DNA of 64,000 nucleotides from Promerops cafer (taxonomy: Eukaryota; Chordata; Aves; Passeriformes; Nectariniidae), in NCBI GenBank assembly GCA_013398275.1, contig VZSE01000617.1:62001-126000 (forward strand), given 5' to 3'. Within the stretch, counting starts at the first letter, position 1, and each line of letters begins with the position of its first letter. The position numbers were made by a program, and so were the translations under genes. The notes beneath the pieces were generated by a model. It was given only the letters and a program-made list of their open reading frames with translations. It had not been told where the DNA came from and searched no databases. Of this stretch, positions 27,301 through 42,300 are shown piece after piece.

Positions 27301-30300
27301 AACTTCAAATTTTATTCTCAGCTTTGTGACCCATCAAGTCAAGTTCACAGAGGGACTCATTTTTGTAAACCTCTCATGTATGAAATCCATAAAATTCTGA
27401 GTACATCTTGTGTGTAAGACTTAAACATGTTCTCCTTCTGATTCCTCACATCCTTCTTCCTACAGTTTCAATTTTAGTAAAGCTATTTTTATAGCTACTT
27501 TTAGTGTTCTGGTGTAACACTGAACTCTGAGACTGTCTATATCCAAAAAAGTTATGGCCTTTAACAACAGCAGGTTCCCAGAATCCTGTGCCTTATCCTT
27601 ACCTACATGGTAATACCTGACATCAGGGATGCAAGGATTCATATTTTGCACTTTTTGTGTGGATGGAAGAAAGCCCTCCATGGATGACTTAGGTACTGTA
27701 ATGAGTCTGTGTTAGCACTTGAAAAGTAATTTTTTCTAAAAGGGTCCTCCTTTTTATAATTTTGAAAGAGAGCTAAGGCATTAAATAATCAATACAACAT
27801 CTCTGTTTGCATGTTTTGCATATGTTTTACCTATGCAATTGTCAAGAATGAAGATTGATCCATTGACCAGAAGGAATAAAATAGGGTTTAACTTTATTAC
27901 TAGCAGAGAGCATTTCCTTCTCAAAAGTTTACTAGATGGTCATCTTCAATCTTGGCTTCACAAGGAAAAAAGAATTTTCATACATGTTGATGAAGTAGGG
28001 AGAAGTTAAAAATTCTAAGACAGGCGCTGGCTGAAGAATGTTTTGCTGTGTCATTGGTAAAGGGTGTTTTTTTGCCACAGAGAACAAACCTTTCCATATA
28101 CAATACACACAGAGGCTTAATTTATTTCCCTCAGTCCTTGCTGAAAACCAGATTTCCTGAATGGCTTTCAGCCTCGTGTTTGTACCATTTCATTCCCTCC
28201 AAAAGAGCTGCACACATAGCTCATATCACATTTGAGGACAATTTGTGAAGTGCCTCAATTAGTGCTCTCAATTAGTTATACATACCACAACTTTGAGATT
28301 CTTCCTGATGCTATCACTGTGCCCAGACTCCTGGTCGAAAGCAATAATGGTAATTGGAATTTCTCCCACAGTCAGAGGGACAACTGAGAAGAAGGCTGGT
28401 GTTGCTGAGTTCCCCTTAGCCAGCAGTGACAGCTGCACAGCCTTCGCCGTCGTCTCTGCGGTGCACAGCCCCTTCACTGCATCCATCTTCACTGTCACCT
28501 GTGGGGACAAGGCAATGCCCAAGAGCAGTCCTGGAGCATCACTGCACAGGGAAAATACCTCTGGATGCCCCTTCCAATGTAAATTGTTCTGTGACCCCTT
28601 GGTCTGTTAATATTCAGCTGTATTGATTAGGGCTCTGAAGGTAAATCATCTAACATTTCTTCATTACACTGAACTTGAAACAGAGTTTTGGCCTATCCCT
28701 GAACCACAGTGAAGTAAGAAGGATAGGGCATTTTTATACATCCCAGCTCTACAGAATTCAATGGAGTTCAGAGGATAGTGGTTGAACAGCTGGTTGGGAG
28801 ATGGGAAGAAGTGAAAAAAAAGAGTATCAGCCTTAGAACAGTGGCGGTTCTAAACCCAGTGACAACTGTGGCCATATGCAGGACTGCACAGGAGCCACAT
28901 GAAGACAAAAAATGTCTTTGTGTAGTATGCACCATGAGTTTTGTGGCTAATTATGGTGCACTCATAATTTAACTCTGTACCTTGTCTACATTGTGAAGTG
29001 TCAGGAAGTATCAGTGTCAGCAGCTGGGTATTGCTCAGATTATCAGGCAGCAAGAAAGGAACTGATTTCTTCAATGGAGGGGAAGAAGACATACCCAAAG
29101 ACAAAGGATATGGCTATGTTACATGGTGAATAAAATCTGCTTTATACAGTAAGTTTGATTAGCAAGTAGAACTGGATCCTATCCTTGGGAAAGCTTTCAA
29201 GATGGGAGCATTATGTCTGGGCTGTAGGGGAACACTGAAGGGTGGCCAGGTCATTCCCATTGAATTATTACAAAACTATAGATCTAGCTAGCTAGGCATG
29301 GAAGGTAGAGCAGTTGTTGATAACACTACCTGGAGATTGTTGGGCAGGTAGTTGTAAACCACTGCTTTTATTTCCAGTTGCTCGTGTCGTCTGACTGAGT
29401 ACGGTAATCTCAGGGACACAAAAAAGTCTTTGAAAACTGCAAAGGTGTGGGGATCAGCTACACAGAATCCTGGGGTGAGAAAAAGAAAAACAACTAGAAT
29501 TGAGAATTACACACTTAACATCAGCTCATAGGAAGTTAAATCTAATCAAAACTCAGTACTTGGGCTCCCCTGAGGTCACAAGCAGGAGAGGAAAACAGGC
29601 ATACTCAGAACTCATTTAAACTCATCTGCACTAGAGACCTATCTAGTTTGCCCCCTGGAGTCACTGCCATGGTTTTTGATAGGTAAAACTTGGCAGAAGT
29701 GTTTGGAAGTTTTGTGAGTGAAACGTGGCCCAGTTGTTGTTTTATTTTTTTTTTTTCCTTTGTTTCTTGTTTAAAACACAATGACCTTTCCTTGCTTTCT
29801 GAAATTAAACTCTGTGGCCATCACTGTACCCCTGGATGATCCTCCCCTTCCAAATGGGAGTGGGCAGTACAGTATAGACCCTTTGTCCATCCTGCAAGGT
29901 CCTCATCAACTCCTAGGAGCTCCCAGAGGTCTGGTGTCCAGCCCTTGCTGGTCCTTTGCTGGTTTCCTGGTGTTCTTTTCTGCCTTAGAGGCCACAGACA
30001 TTCATGCTTTGAGATGGCCAGAACCTGGTCCCAGAATTATTCAAAGAAAAGTGGTGTTACTACTGCTACCTTTTTTGTGGCTTCCTGGCCATGTGGAAGC
30101 TAAAATGAGGTGGTTTATAGAGTGGAAAGAATAAGAGACAGTTTTGATTGTATGATCCATCATCCTTGAGCCCCTGCTTCATGTTGTTTTTGTAAATATA
30201 AATCTATACCTTAACTTCTAGCTGGGCTTTAACATGGCATAAAAGAGAGAAGTAAATATTGTGATCGAAACACTTTGTGTTTTTTCAGTACAGACTGTTT

Positions 30301-33300
30301 TATTCTGTCAACATAACATTGCATCTCCCTTTAAAAAAAACCACATTCTCTATTCATCCTTACAAAGAAACAAACAAACAAAATATACCCAATATTTATA
30401 CCTTTTTCAGGAGATATACTTATTGCCTGAACTTCCCAGGTAGTTATAGAGTCAGGAGCGAAGTTTTTTACACTAAAAACACAAAATAAAATCTATTAGA
30501 AGGCATGTATAAAATGTAAACACTGTCATTTGTTGAAGCTTGAGTATTTTAAGAGAAAAACATATTCCCTCAGTTGTGGAGACAAAGTACTTGCAAATAT
30601 TCTGAAGTCCTCTGCGTCAGATAATACATAAAGCTGATATTTATATACATTGGAGAGTACAAATTTAAACATATTCAGCTAGTGAGGTAACACCATACCT
30701 GTGCTTTCCAGGGCTTTCCACTTCTTCAAAACTCCACCACCAGCTCTCAGGAAAATAACTGCGCAAGCTGACAGAGGTTTCATCAAACAATTCTTCATGT
30801 TCATTGTATTCTGCAAAACAGGAGCGAGGTTTCTTTTTGGAAGCCTTCAGCTGCTGACCTTACACTGTCTTGCAGCGAGTCAACATGTAAGAGCACAAAA
30901 AACTCTCTGAATGAAAAGATTTCATCTGTGTTTCATCTTGTACATTAAAGAAAAAGGTTGAAAAAAGAGAAGCAATGACCGTAGCTTGTCACTGAACAAA
31001 AAGATAGTTGCTCTTCCCAACTTCAATAACTATATGCTACCAAATGAGAAATCAGTTCCCTGTAGTAAGGCTAGCAAAGATGTTCCCACTGACCCATACT
31101 TGTGACAGACAGAGGATGAAAGGGGAAATCTGTGAGAAATGGTAGCAGAAACTACACTCAGAGTGGGATCATTTTAGATGCAAAGTAATTTTTTTTGGGG
31201 GGGGGGGGGGTGGGGGGGTAATATAATAGTAGTACCACTAGTTAAAGAGTCATAAATCTGAGACCACTTAGAGCCTTAAATGCAGACAACCACCCCGTTC
31301 CCTGCTCTGCTGTGTGTGGCCTCTGGGATGTGGGCAGGGGCCATTAGTTCCTCTGTAAGACTGGAGGTGCCAGCAGTGGCTAAAGTGATTCCTGCCTTTC
31401 CTCACCCCAAGAAGTTATCCCGTCCCACTCCCACCTCTCCAGTGTACAGGCATGAAGATGCAATGCTGCGTGGCTGCTGCCCTGTACCAGGGCTCTCTGA
31501 AATGCTGATGTGAAAACATCCTCCCAGCCCCACAGTGCTAAAATGCCCCTTGACCCTCCCCAGCCACCACAAGAGGGGTGAAAGTGGCAGAGTTGTATGC
31601 CACTGCTCTTTACGTCGTGCCAAGCCCACTCTGCTCCTCTGCTTCGCCTGCTTCCTGAGGGCTGTGGCTTTCTCACAGCAGTCCTGGAACGCGTTCCTGC
31701 ATTCCTGGGAGCCAGACACCTTTGCCAGCCTCTTTGCACAAGAAAACCTCATGGGATTTAATTTCATTCCATCTTGACAGCATTTTAGTAGAGCAGTGTT
31801 TTGGTATCTGCTGGCTGCAATAGAATTGAAGCCCAGAGTCAGTGCTGTGTAAGTAGAAATCAGGGTAAAAGTGCTCATTGTGCCCATTCCTGTCATTCTT
31901 TGCCATTAACATTAGTTTCTATTACAACAGCCAAGCTTCAGCCTGGGACCCTGAAAACAGTCCATCCTAAAAACAGCCCACAAACACAGGAGGAAAGCAT
32001 AGGCTCTATGGCGTCCTAGACATTCTGTTCTAAGCCCTCTCTTCACAGTCAGATAAATAAAAATTGAATCCTCTTTGCAGGCTGGAATTTTTAATAGAAA
32101 TAGCAATATCTTTCTTGAATAAAGAGTCTGATTTTAAAAGAAAGGAAGAATCCAACTCTAAGCCTTCGTGCCTTCTGGCAAGAAAATGAGAAAAAAAAAT
32201 TTGCACAAATTGACATTTTATACCAAATGCTATACTAACTCTTCTCTTAATTGAAGCACAAAGTACCAAAGTTGGCATAGCTTCAAAGCAGAATGTCAAG
32301 AAAAAACAGGATTTATAAAACATCTTCTGACCATATAAGTAATTTTGAAAACCTCAAAGTCGTGACTGATGACATGAGATGTAATCTAGTAGAAGAGCTT
32401 CGCATTTGGGATTATAAAGGGTGAACTATTTTCCATTTATAGGCATTATTTGGGGGCTTTTTTTGAGCTGTTCTGATGAATGATGCATCATGCAGCATAA
32501 TACACACACTTGTGCTAGGTTATGTCACGTAATGCAAGAACTGGAACTAAGAATATATTGGCATCCTTCACTATGCCATCACTTCTTATCCCCTAGACCC
32601 CAGACACATCCCTTTGCCTCCCCCTGCTAAGATATTCAGGCCACCTAGAGGAGCAGGCATACCAATTCCTGACATTTTTTTCTGAAAATCCAAAGATCTC
32701 TTCTGTCTTCTGGTGCCCTGGAGACATTTATATCCTGGGAAGGCAGAACAGAAGTGCTTAGTCACAATGATATGACAGGAACAGCCTTATCATTCACATC
32801 ATTCGTGAAGGCCTGTCTTAGGACCCATCTCATTGACAGAAGACCCACAATTTGAGGGAGAGTCCCACAAATTTTCCAGCCTTAGCCAACTGCTGCCTTC
32901 CCCAGCTGAGGTGGTCACCAAAGGACCAACACCAGCCATCTGGGATATCTGAGCTGCCAGCATCTGGTGGAAGAACAGCAGAAGAAAAATCCAAAGGCAA
33001 AGGAGGTTTTACAACACGAGAGTAAAAATGTTTGATTTTTTAAGCAATCAGTCTCCCCAGATCTATAGTGGTCTTACACAAACTTCCAAAGGGAAGATTG
33101 CACTTACCTTCCCGAATGCTGGACTGAATCGTGTCTGATATGAAAGCCAGACCAACATCAGTAAAAACTTGAACGCTATTTGCGCCACCACCCACAGAAC
33201 ATCCAAGATCATACGAATTCATAGCATTAAATACCTGCCAAATCAAATGGCACAGATGGACAGTACACGCTTGTAAAGGGTTTATATATATATATATCTC

Positions 33301-36300
33301 AAAACAATTCTTGTAGCCTTTGATTCGCAGAAGCAAGACAAACTGGTGGTGCAAGCTGCGTTTGGACGCAGATTAAAGCTGAGGGGTCTTTTAGTTAGGG
33401 AGCACTTTCAAGCCATGCTGTTTTAAATTTACAAACTTGTCTGCCATAGGATGGAAATCCCCATCTTAAATAAACCACACATCTTAAACATGCCATTCAT
33501 CTTAAATAGATCCTAAATTGCAAAAGAAAAAGCATTTTCAAGTTTAGCAAAGTGTTGTCTAAGAAATTAATAGCCATTAATTACATTTTGTTCCACTCAT
33601 TAGTCATGGAAATATTTGCTTGACTAGTAGATGTGATATTTTCTTCTTACAAATATCTTACCTTTTTGGCTGTAAGCTTATTTTTCTTATTCAGAATAAA
33701 AACTGCCTTATCAACCACAGCTAAGGCAACTTTTCCTGCATGGTCCATTTCAATCTGTAAATTGATGTGGTCTGTTGGTTCATATGTGTCTTTTTCTGTT
33801 CTCACTTTAATCTAAATAGAAAAGATTGAAACAAAGCTATCATATTTGTTAATAAAAAGAGAAGATTCTTTGGGCCAGGAATACTGTCAGCTGTGACTGT
33901 CAGCAGTCAGAAGCTGGGAGATGTTCCTGTTTGGTGGAATTTCTTCCTGTGATCCTGCCTTTTGGAACATGTAGGTGCAAATATTTCACACTGATGGAAA
34001 TCATGGGCAGCTGAAGGATGTGTCTTGCAGAATACTGGATGTTGGCTTTCAATGACATTTAAGCACCAAGGGAGATTAAAAGTTTGCATTAGGGGTTTGT
34101 AGAACTAGGGTCTTTAATATAATTTTGTTATTTTTCAATGGAAACAAAATTATCATGAAAGACAGCAAAAGACTAATATTAATGTACAAAGGTAACCAAC
34201 TTAAACCAGTCTGTAATAATATTGCCTGCTTTCTATCACACACTTGAATGTTTTAGCATGACTGAGTAAACACAGATCTGGTTCTGATGTACACACTTCT
34301 GTGGTTTAAGAGGAAGTAGCCATGGTGACTATGAAATAATAGGGAATTATTACTAGAAATGCCTGTGAACATTATTGAATTTTGTCCCTGTATAAATGAA
34401 GGCTTGGTTTGGCTTTTGGAGATGGATAATTTTTTCTTGAAAGCTTTTTTTTTTTCCCTCAATGGACTATCATATTCTTTTTCTGAAAAAACCATTTTCA
34501 GTGGAAAAAAATCATTTTAGATAGCTGAGAATTTTCAGCAATTGTGTTTCATGCTATTGGGAGCGATTCCTGTGTCTTGGGGTTTTTTTCATTTTTTCTT
34601 ATGGTCCCAAAATGAGGAGGAGTAAGAGGAGAAGGAAGATGAAAGAAAGGCTTAGAGGGCCTCTCATTTTATCTACACTTCATTTTGTAATGTAACCTAT
34701 TCTTTTTAAAAGCTTTCAAAGTGCTACCAAAACTCAGAATATTATTTTTAACAGAAATTAAAAAGCTTGAAAAATTACTCCAAATTTGTACTTTTCCCCC
34801 AATAAATGGCTTCACTTTCTTTCATGTGACACACACCACTACAAAAAGACAAAAGTTACAAAGAAATTCTTCCCCCACCAACAATTCTATCAGTATTTTC
34901 TTGTGGATTTCTAAAACATAGACACTCATGGGGGGTGATTCTTTCTGTAAGAAACTGTATTTTTCATCTCTTTGAGGCACAACCTGGGAAGTCTTTCTGA
35001 GCTATACCTTTTGGCACGACTCCTGATGACTTTTTCTATAACAATGACATGCCTTTCACTTTATAATCCCAGGCCTGCACTTGCTCTGCCAGTACCCCAT
35101 TTTTAAGAAAAAATTGGAATGGAACACCAGAAGCCATGAGCTTTGAAAGCACCTTTCCTTCGCAGACATCCTTGACATCCACCCACACAGAATCAGCGAC
35201 GATCTCTTGCTGGCCCTCGTTCTCAATGAAGTAGTATGCTAAAAAACGAAAGGCAGGCACCATCTTCTCCGTGATTTTAAGGTTTATGACTTTGCTTGAG
35301 GATGGGACCCTTCCCAGAAGCTCAGCTTGTCCCTTTGCCACAACCTGCAAGGCAGAAACAAAGAGAAATCAAATACTGTGACTATGGCCCAGAAGAGGCA
35401 TTGTGTTGCATAATTTTACTGTTTCTTTTTTTTTCCTGAGGCAATTTCTGCTAAAAATATATTCTCTCCTAATGGCATTAACAGTTTTGATTGCCAAGCT
35501 TTACACCAGTAGCCTGGAGGAGACCTGCACACTGTGGTGGTGAATCTCTGCTACACTGATCTTGTGGCCCAGTGACAAATCTGTCACCCTCCACTCAATC
35601 TTACAGCTTGAGAAGGGGTACCCATGCAGTAGTCTAAATTTTGTCTTTTACAATGACTGGTCATCACACCCAGGAAGATATCAGCATTATTTAATCTGTA
35701 ATCAGTACTGAATCTTTCAGATGGTAGAAGTTTCACAAAGTACCGCAGACTGGTCTTTAACTGATTTCAGCCCATCTCTCACTATTTAATTCCTTGCTTC
35801 CTGCGTTATGTTAACTATATTCATAGGTGGTCAGAGGAATGAAACACAGGCACAGTGGCAGGACTGAGAGTGCTCTTTCCTGAACAAAATATGTGAAGCT
35901 TTCCTAAGTACACAGTGAATGGGTTTCAGGAAGAAACAAAGGCATGCTACAGCCTGGCCTGAAGTCCTCACTGCCTTTGCTAAGATGACCAAAGTTTGGG
36001 AGAGACCCTCAATGCTGAGCTCCAGCAGTGTCTGCCACCATCCCTCCCACATGTCCTGCCTGCCCAGCACTACACCCTCCCAAAGCCTGGCAGCACCAGT
36101 TCCAGCCCTGTGGTACATCATCCACTGAAAACAAACCCCCAAACCTAAACATAACTCCTAGGGATACAACTATTCCAATATATCAGAGTCCTTTTATAAA
36201 TAAATGGGAACTCATATCTTGGCACTCATCATTCTGTGAGATTTAGGCTGCCAAGGGAAATTAGGACAAAGAGAGGGAGAAGGGGATTAAACACATCAAC

Positions 36301-39300
36301 AGATTCACTCCTGGAATGCACCCATGAACGCATTTTTCTCATTCAGCAAAATAAATACTGTGCATTTTACATGCCCCAAAAATAAGTGCAAATGTATAAA
36401 ACATAGCAGAATCACAGAAATAATTTCTGGAAAGGACCTGTGGAGGTCTCTAGTCCAGCTGCTTGCTCTAAGATGAGACATCACCAGGGTAAGACTAGGT
36501 GAGACTGGTGAGGTTCTCTTGTTGAGTGTTGAATTTTTCTAAAGCTGGAAAATCTCTCAGCTCTCTGGGGAACCTCTTCCAATATTGCGCTCATCACTTG
36601 TGAATAGATTTTTTCCAAAATGAATCTTCCAGGCCATAATTTTTAACCTTGGTCCATTGTTATATTGTGTGGCACCACCTAGGACATCTTGTCTCCACAA
36701 TGCCTTCATTCCTCTTAAGTAGTTTTAGGTTGCTGTTAACTCACTCTTAGGCTCTTCACCAAACTGAATAAGCCCAGTTCCCTCAGATTGTCTTGGTGGG
36801 TCAGGCGTGCCAGAACACCAATCATCCCACTTGCCCTTTGCTGGACCCCCTTGGTTTTCCCTTGTATCAATAACTAGGTAAATGTTCCAGGTTGCATAAT
36901 TTCTAAAAAGAAATTACTGATATGATACTAATCTGTTTACCATATAATAGAAATAGCCAATGTTTCCACTGCCAGGCTGATGAATGTCATTCAAGGTGAT
37001 GGGTAAGGTGTCTCCAGGTGCCACAATGGTGTGCGGGATGCTGATGCTGAGGTAGTTTGGGGAAGCAGACTGGTATCTTTCAGCTCTGATGCTGGCTTCA
37101 GGTGATTCTAACCTTTCTTTACCCTCTTCAGCCTTTATCTGTCAGGGAAGAAAAGAGCAGAGTAAGTAAAGTGTCCCACAGGAGATGGTATATGGTGTCA
37201 CCAACAAGTCATATTGTGCAAGGTTATTTGGAAAATGCTGTGAAGTGAGAGGAATAATTTCTGAGACCTTATTAGCAGAACCTGGCACCAAACCTCAGGA
37301 TTTTAATTACTTTGTTCTCTCACCTCATTTTGCCTCTTGCTGTATTTGCATTTGGTATTTTTCACCCTTGGCTCTTTCTAAAAGAGAATCAATGGGTCAA
37401 AAATCACAAAGCAATTTTGTACTTAGACTAAGTTTTTTTTCCCATTTTATACTGTGCACATAATTGAACTTCTCAGTGGGCAGATGTAGTTGACTCTCTG
37501 CATTGCAGGACCTTTTAACTCACTTTTTTCTCATAGTTTTCTATCACTTTGTATGGTGATATTCCTTACAATCCCATTTCTGTCCTTCATGCCAGGCAAA
37601 TGCACATCCCAAACACAAAAATGCACCACTGTAACCAATGTGTGTACTCCCAAAGCTCTGATGTACAGGAGTGTCCTTCACTTGAGACATCCCTCAGGCC
37701 CCTGCCCTCTCTAACATATCTTACACAACCTGGACAAGGATCTGCAGGTGGTGTAAGAAATCATGCTCCACCCTCTGTGCTAATTTGATGAGAAGTGATC
37801 ATCTTCACAGTTGTTTGTAATTGCCTTATGAGCAATTCTTATTGGGATACTTTTAAACATGGATGTTTGCATTTTCTTTACCTTTATTTCAAGCATTTCA
37901 GCATCTCTGGGGATGTCAAAACTAATGGAGACCAGACCCTCTCTATTACAGAAGGCAGTCTTCTTCACTGGGGGTTTTCCAGGCAAGGTAACAGTGGCAG
38001 TGACAAATAGGAAGGCAGCAGGAGCACCATCAACCAAAGTGGCAGATGCCTATTGAAAAAAAAAAAAAAAAAAAAAAAAGTTCTGTTATTTAAAGGAAAT
38101 CCTATGTTTAAAAAATGCAGAATTAAAAAATACAGAAACTAGAAGCAATTATAATTTGTAATTATAATTTTTATAAACCGAGAAAAAATATAAAACTGTA
38201 CATACCAGCATTCAAAAATTTGAACTTTGAGAAGAGGGGATAGCAATTGATTCAGTCTGGACTTCAGTTAAGGTAAAAACCTGTGAGTACAGATTACAAA
38301 ATGCCTCGGATGTTCACTTAGCATCTATTTGGTCTAAGCAGGTCCAGAGATATTTGTCATTAACTATTATAAGGTAAATTTCTGACTTTAACTCTTTGTA
38401 AAAAACTCTAGAAAAACGAAGGTGTGAAGTTTCAAGCCACATAAACTTAAATGCATTTTTTTTCAAAAGGCAATACCCTGTTTTATTTTTCAGAATTTTA
38501 ATTTGATGTGGGATTAATTTGTTACAGCATTCTTGTTTCAGTCTTTTGATATGGAAGTGAGGAAGAGATTGTTATGTTTTATAAAACCTTGAAGTGCAAC
38601 AGTGCACACTGACTTCTAGAACAGAAAACCAGCACTTTCTGGCTGTTCAGGCTCTGAGCATAAAGAAATGAGACAAACCAGACACACAAAGAGTAGCTCT
38701 GTGTTGGACCTTTCTGGGAGGTCTCTGTCCTACAGAGCTCGCAGTGGATCAGACAAGGAAAGAGGGCAGATATAAATGCATTGCTATGGAGGCAGACAGA
38801 TACAGCCAGACCACTACATACCACAACAGAGAAGGGGGCTCCAGGCACAAAATACTTTTTGGTGTTAGACAGATCAACAGCATAAGGAGATCTCACAAAC
38901 TTCACACTGTTGAGTTCCTCTTCCCTCATTTCACCACCTGTTAATATCAAACAGTATGTGTTGCTATGGGGGCACTAACTATGGGGACTTGCATACCTTG
39001 GATATCTGATTTTCAGAAAGATTTTGTTTTCATTTTCAACTACTGGTGAGAGTTAATGTTACCTTATGTCATCTCCTGCAACTTGGAGCTTGAGCAGCTG
39101 CTTTCCACCTAAGATTCTTCTAGTTAATTCCCTACAGCATGAGCAAGCTTTACAGCAAAGATGGACCCAGTGAGACCAGATTCCCCACATAACAGATCAC
39201 ACCAGAGAAAGATCAATGTGAATCTTACAGACTGTATCAGCTAAGCCATACTGTACTCACTTGCAGTTTCTACAGTGGTGACAGCGACATATAAATGAAA

Positions 39301-42300
39301 CCCTTCCAGAGTGGAAATACCCTTTCTCAATTTCTCTTCCAAAAGTGGTGTACTTAAAGTAACCCTTCCTTTTCCATTTTGGATCTAAAACAAAAGTGGG
39401 GGAAAAAAGAATGGAAAAAGAGAGCCCTTACTGGTTTGTTGCCATTAGAAATAAACTTTGCTTATATCACAACTACAGTATTATGGACTTGTAAGTTTCC
39501 AGAATTTCTGACAATATTTAGCTTAGGTAGGATAAATCAGAGTAGTTCCAATGAATACTTACTGGTAGCTGTTGCTCCAGGCCTGGAATAAATATTTTGT
39601 TCTCATTTTCATCGATTATGCCAAATCGCACATATGCAGCACCTTGAATCTCTTTCCCATAAGAGTGTCTTTGGAAGGAAGAAAAGCGAAGAGAGGGATC
39701 ATTATTTTAATAAAAAGCAAGTGTAAGGCAGACTAGTCATTTTATGCTGAAAAAATATTGGAATATTTGTAGGCATCCCATTTGTAACTAACAGCTTGAA
39801 AACAAAATTTAGTCCTGCTCTCTCATAACTCAAACATGAAAACTTTTACTGACCATTGTGCTAAGTGGTGATTTCAAATGCAAAGATATTTATAGCATAA
39901 GTCACATTGGCAGAATCACATGGGGAGACATCATCTGATAAAATTTGCACTGGAGTAAATTTTTTTTTTTTTTAACAAATTAATGAGAACTTCAGTTGCA
40001 CAGAGAAGTCTTACACAACTCATCCCATTTAGCTTCAATGAACAGCTAGTTCCTTTGTATGAGACACCTCAAGAGCAGAGCATAGAAAATAAGGGATTGG
40101 AGAATCATTTCAAGGACTAATATGAAATATTTGGTACCTCTGAAGACCTGCAGCAGGAAGATCCTACCTGCTGATATTCTAACACCTGGATTGGGTAGAG
40201 TGGACATCCTATGCCCCACGTCGCTCCTACAGATTCAGGACATACGGCATAAAGGCCCTCTTGTAAGTGAAATATTTGCCAGATGAGCATCTGGCCAGAA
40301 CACCCCTGAACATTTCATAAAGGTCATGGGGAGAGAGGATAGGGCATGTTGTTGCACCTGCCTCTGTGCTCAAGAAAGCCCTGGCAGATGGCATCTTCCA
40401 GCAGCACAGTGTGCGACGTGCTACACGAGACCCGTCATGGCCATGCTGTTGTCTTTTGCTTGTGGAAATCCTGCTTCACCTCAGTCCTGTAATGGCTTAT
40501 TTTTGTTGAAACAAGCCTCGTTCAAATTGACCTGATCAGCAGCACTGATCTATACCAAGAAGGCCAATGGTGAGGCAGCTCTTATGAAAACTGCATTAGA
40601 TGCCAGAGCTAATAAATGGGAAACAATAGTCAATTACACCAAGTAACTTCATTACATGCATGGCCTGTTCAGAGAAATAAGTTCAATTATCAGGAATTCC
40701 ATATGCTGATCTTGATGAAAGTCATGCAGGCCTGTGTAGCACCACTAGGACCTTTTCCAATAAGGAAAGGAATGGTATCCAGTTATTGAATGTCAATTTT
40801 TCTTCTTAAATAATTATGATATTAATGAGGAATCAAATATATATGAAGTTCATAAACTCAAAAGAGAGTGCTGCAATAGCACAGAGAAAAATTTAGAAAG
40901 GATTAAAATACTAAAGCCAGTGATTTGAAATCACTTCATATCACAATATCAAGTGATCATGATTAAAGCTAGTAATTATTCAGTAGAACTAAATAAAGAA
41001 TTGAAGGTGATCAAGAGGAGATAAGAAGAGTCAAGTTTGTTCAGGCAAGCACAAGGAGGTGGATACAGGTTCTGTCTGCTCTCTCAAGGTGTGCTGGGGA
41101 ACAGCAAGTCCAGCAGGGTCAAGGACAGCAGGCAGAAGTCCAACAGTCCTCACTCCTTTGAAACTGAGTAGGTTTCTCTCAACAATGAAAGAAGGCCAGC
41201 TGCTTCCACCTGCCCATTCTCATTTCACAACATTAATTCCTCTTTAGAAAAAGAAAAAACCCAAAGGTATTGTGTTCTAATTTAATCATTCTCCTAACAG
41301 GCAGTTTCTAAGCATTTCCACTCTTATGAGACTTGAAAATTCAACAGCCAAAATATTTTTTTTATTAAAAATATTTCGATGGATTAAATTTTCATTGTCT
41401 GCCTTCCTAAGTTTCTCTGTGTTTGATGCCATTCTAATTTGGTATGGTACCAGGTGTAATTCATTTTCCATTGAGCCCTGCCCCATGGTCTGGCCAGTCT
41501 GAGAGCTCTGTAGCTGTGGAACATCCAGACCAGTGCACGGGTGTTCAGCAATGGATATGTGATGCTGTAGTGATGATTATTTGTATTTATCTACCTGGAA
41601 GACTTTCTGCATAAATCATTACTCTCAAACAAGCACTAGCTCATTACTTACAGACTTCACTGTGCTTTGAGAAAATTCCATACCCAAACTTCAATCCAGT
41701 TCTACTTGAATTATGTTACGTAGCACATTGGAGGCTTTAGAACATTTCTAAACATTTAAACCAAAAATATACAGAAAACCAGGTGATCAGTTTGCCTGGA
41801 ACCTTGCTTAGCAACATAGAGAATCCTAAATAGCCACCTTTGCTAGCAAACAGAAATATTCAGAAGCTCTTGTTCCAGCTTGATCACTGTGACCTGGACC
41901 CAGGTAGCACTTGGCACTGATGTCTCAAGTCAGTGGTGGAAACAGAGAGCACATAATATTAGTCAGATCCACTCAACCCAGAAGCTAGTTAACTGTTAAT
42001 GACAAGAAAAAGGAAGAAGTCACAAAACTCATATCTGCTTATCTGTCTCCTAAAACAGCCTGGCTCTAAGCACACCTACTTTGCCTCAATATCGAACACA
42101 AAGCTTTCATTCCAGATGTGGTAGTACGGATGAAGTGGGATGAGCTTGACTTCAAAACTTGGAAGTTCTGCATGAAAAAAAGAAGACAAAAGGTCATGAC
42201 ATGTGAGTTTCAAACATACCTTACACTCCCGTTGTGGCAACACACACTGAGACAATGCAGTCCCACTGAGGGGACATTTTAGTTTGAATTAGCAGTGCTC

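Noticed and set aside
31402..31613. Extension of the C4a open frame past exon 17
   Set aside because: The donor CGAC|gtaaag gives the right phase into exon 18 and the right C4a end; the rest is intron.
35036..35152. 38-codon extension of exon 13
   Set aside because: The CEGK end joins directly to exon 14 as in human C4; the extension has no counterpart.
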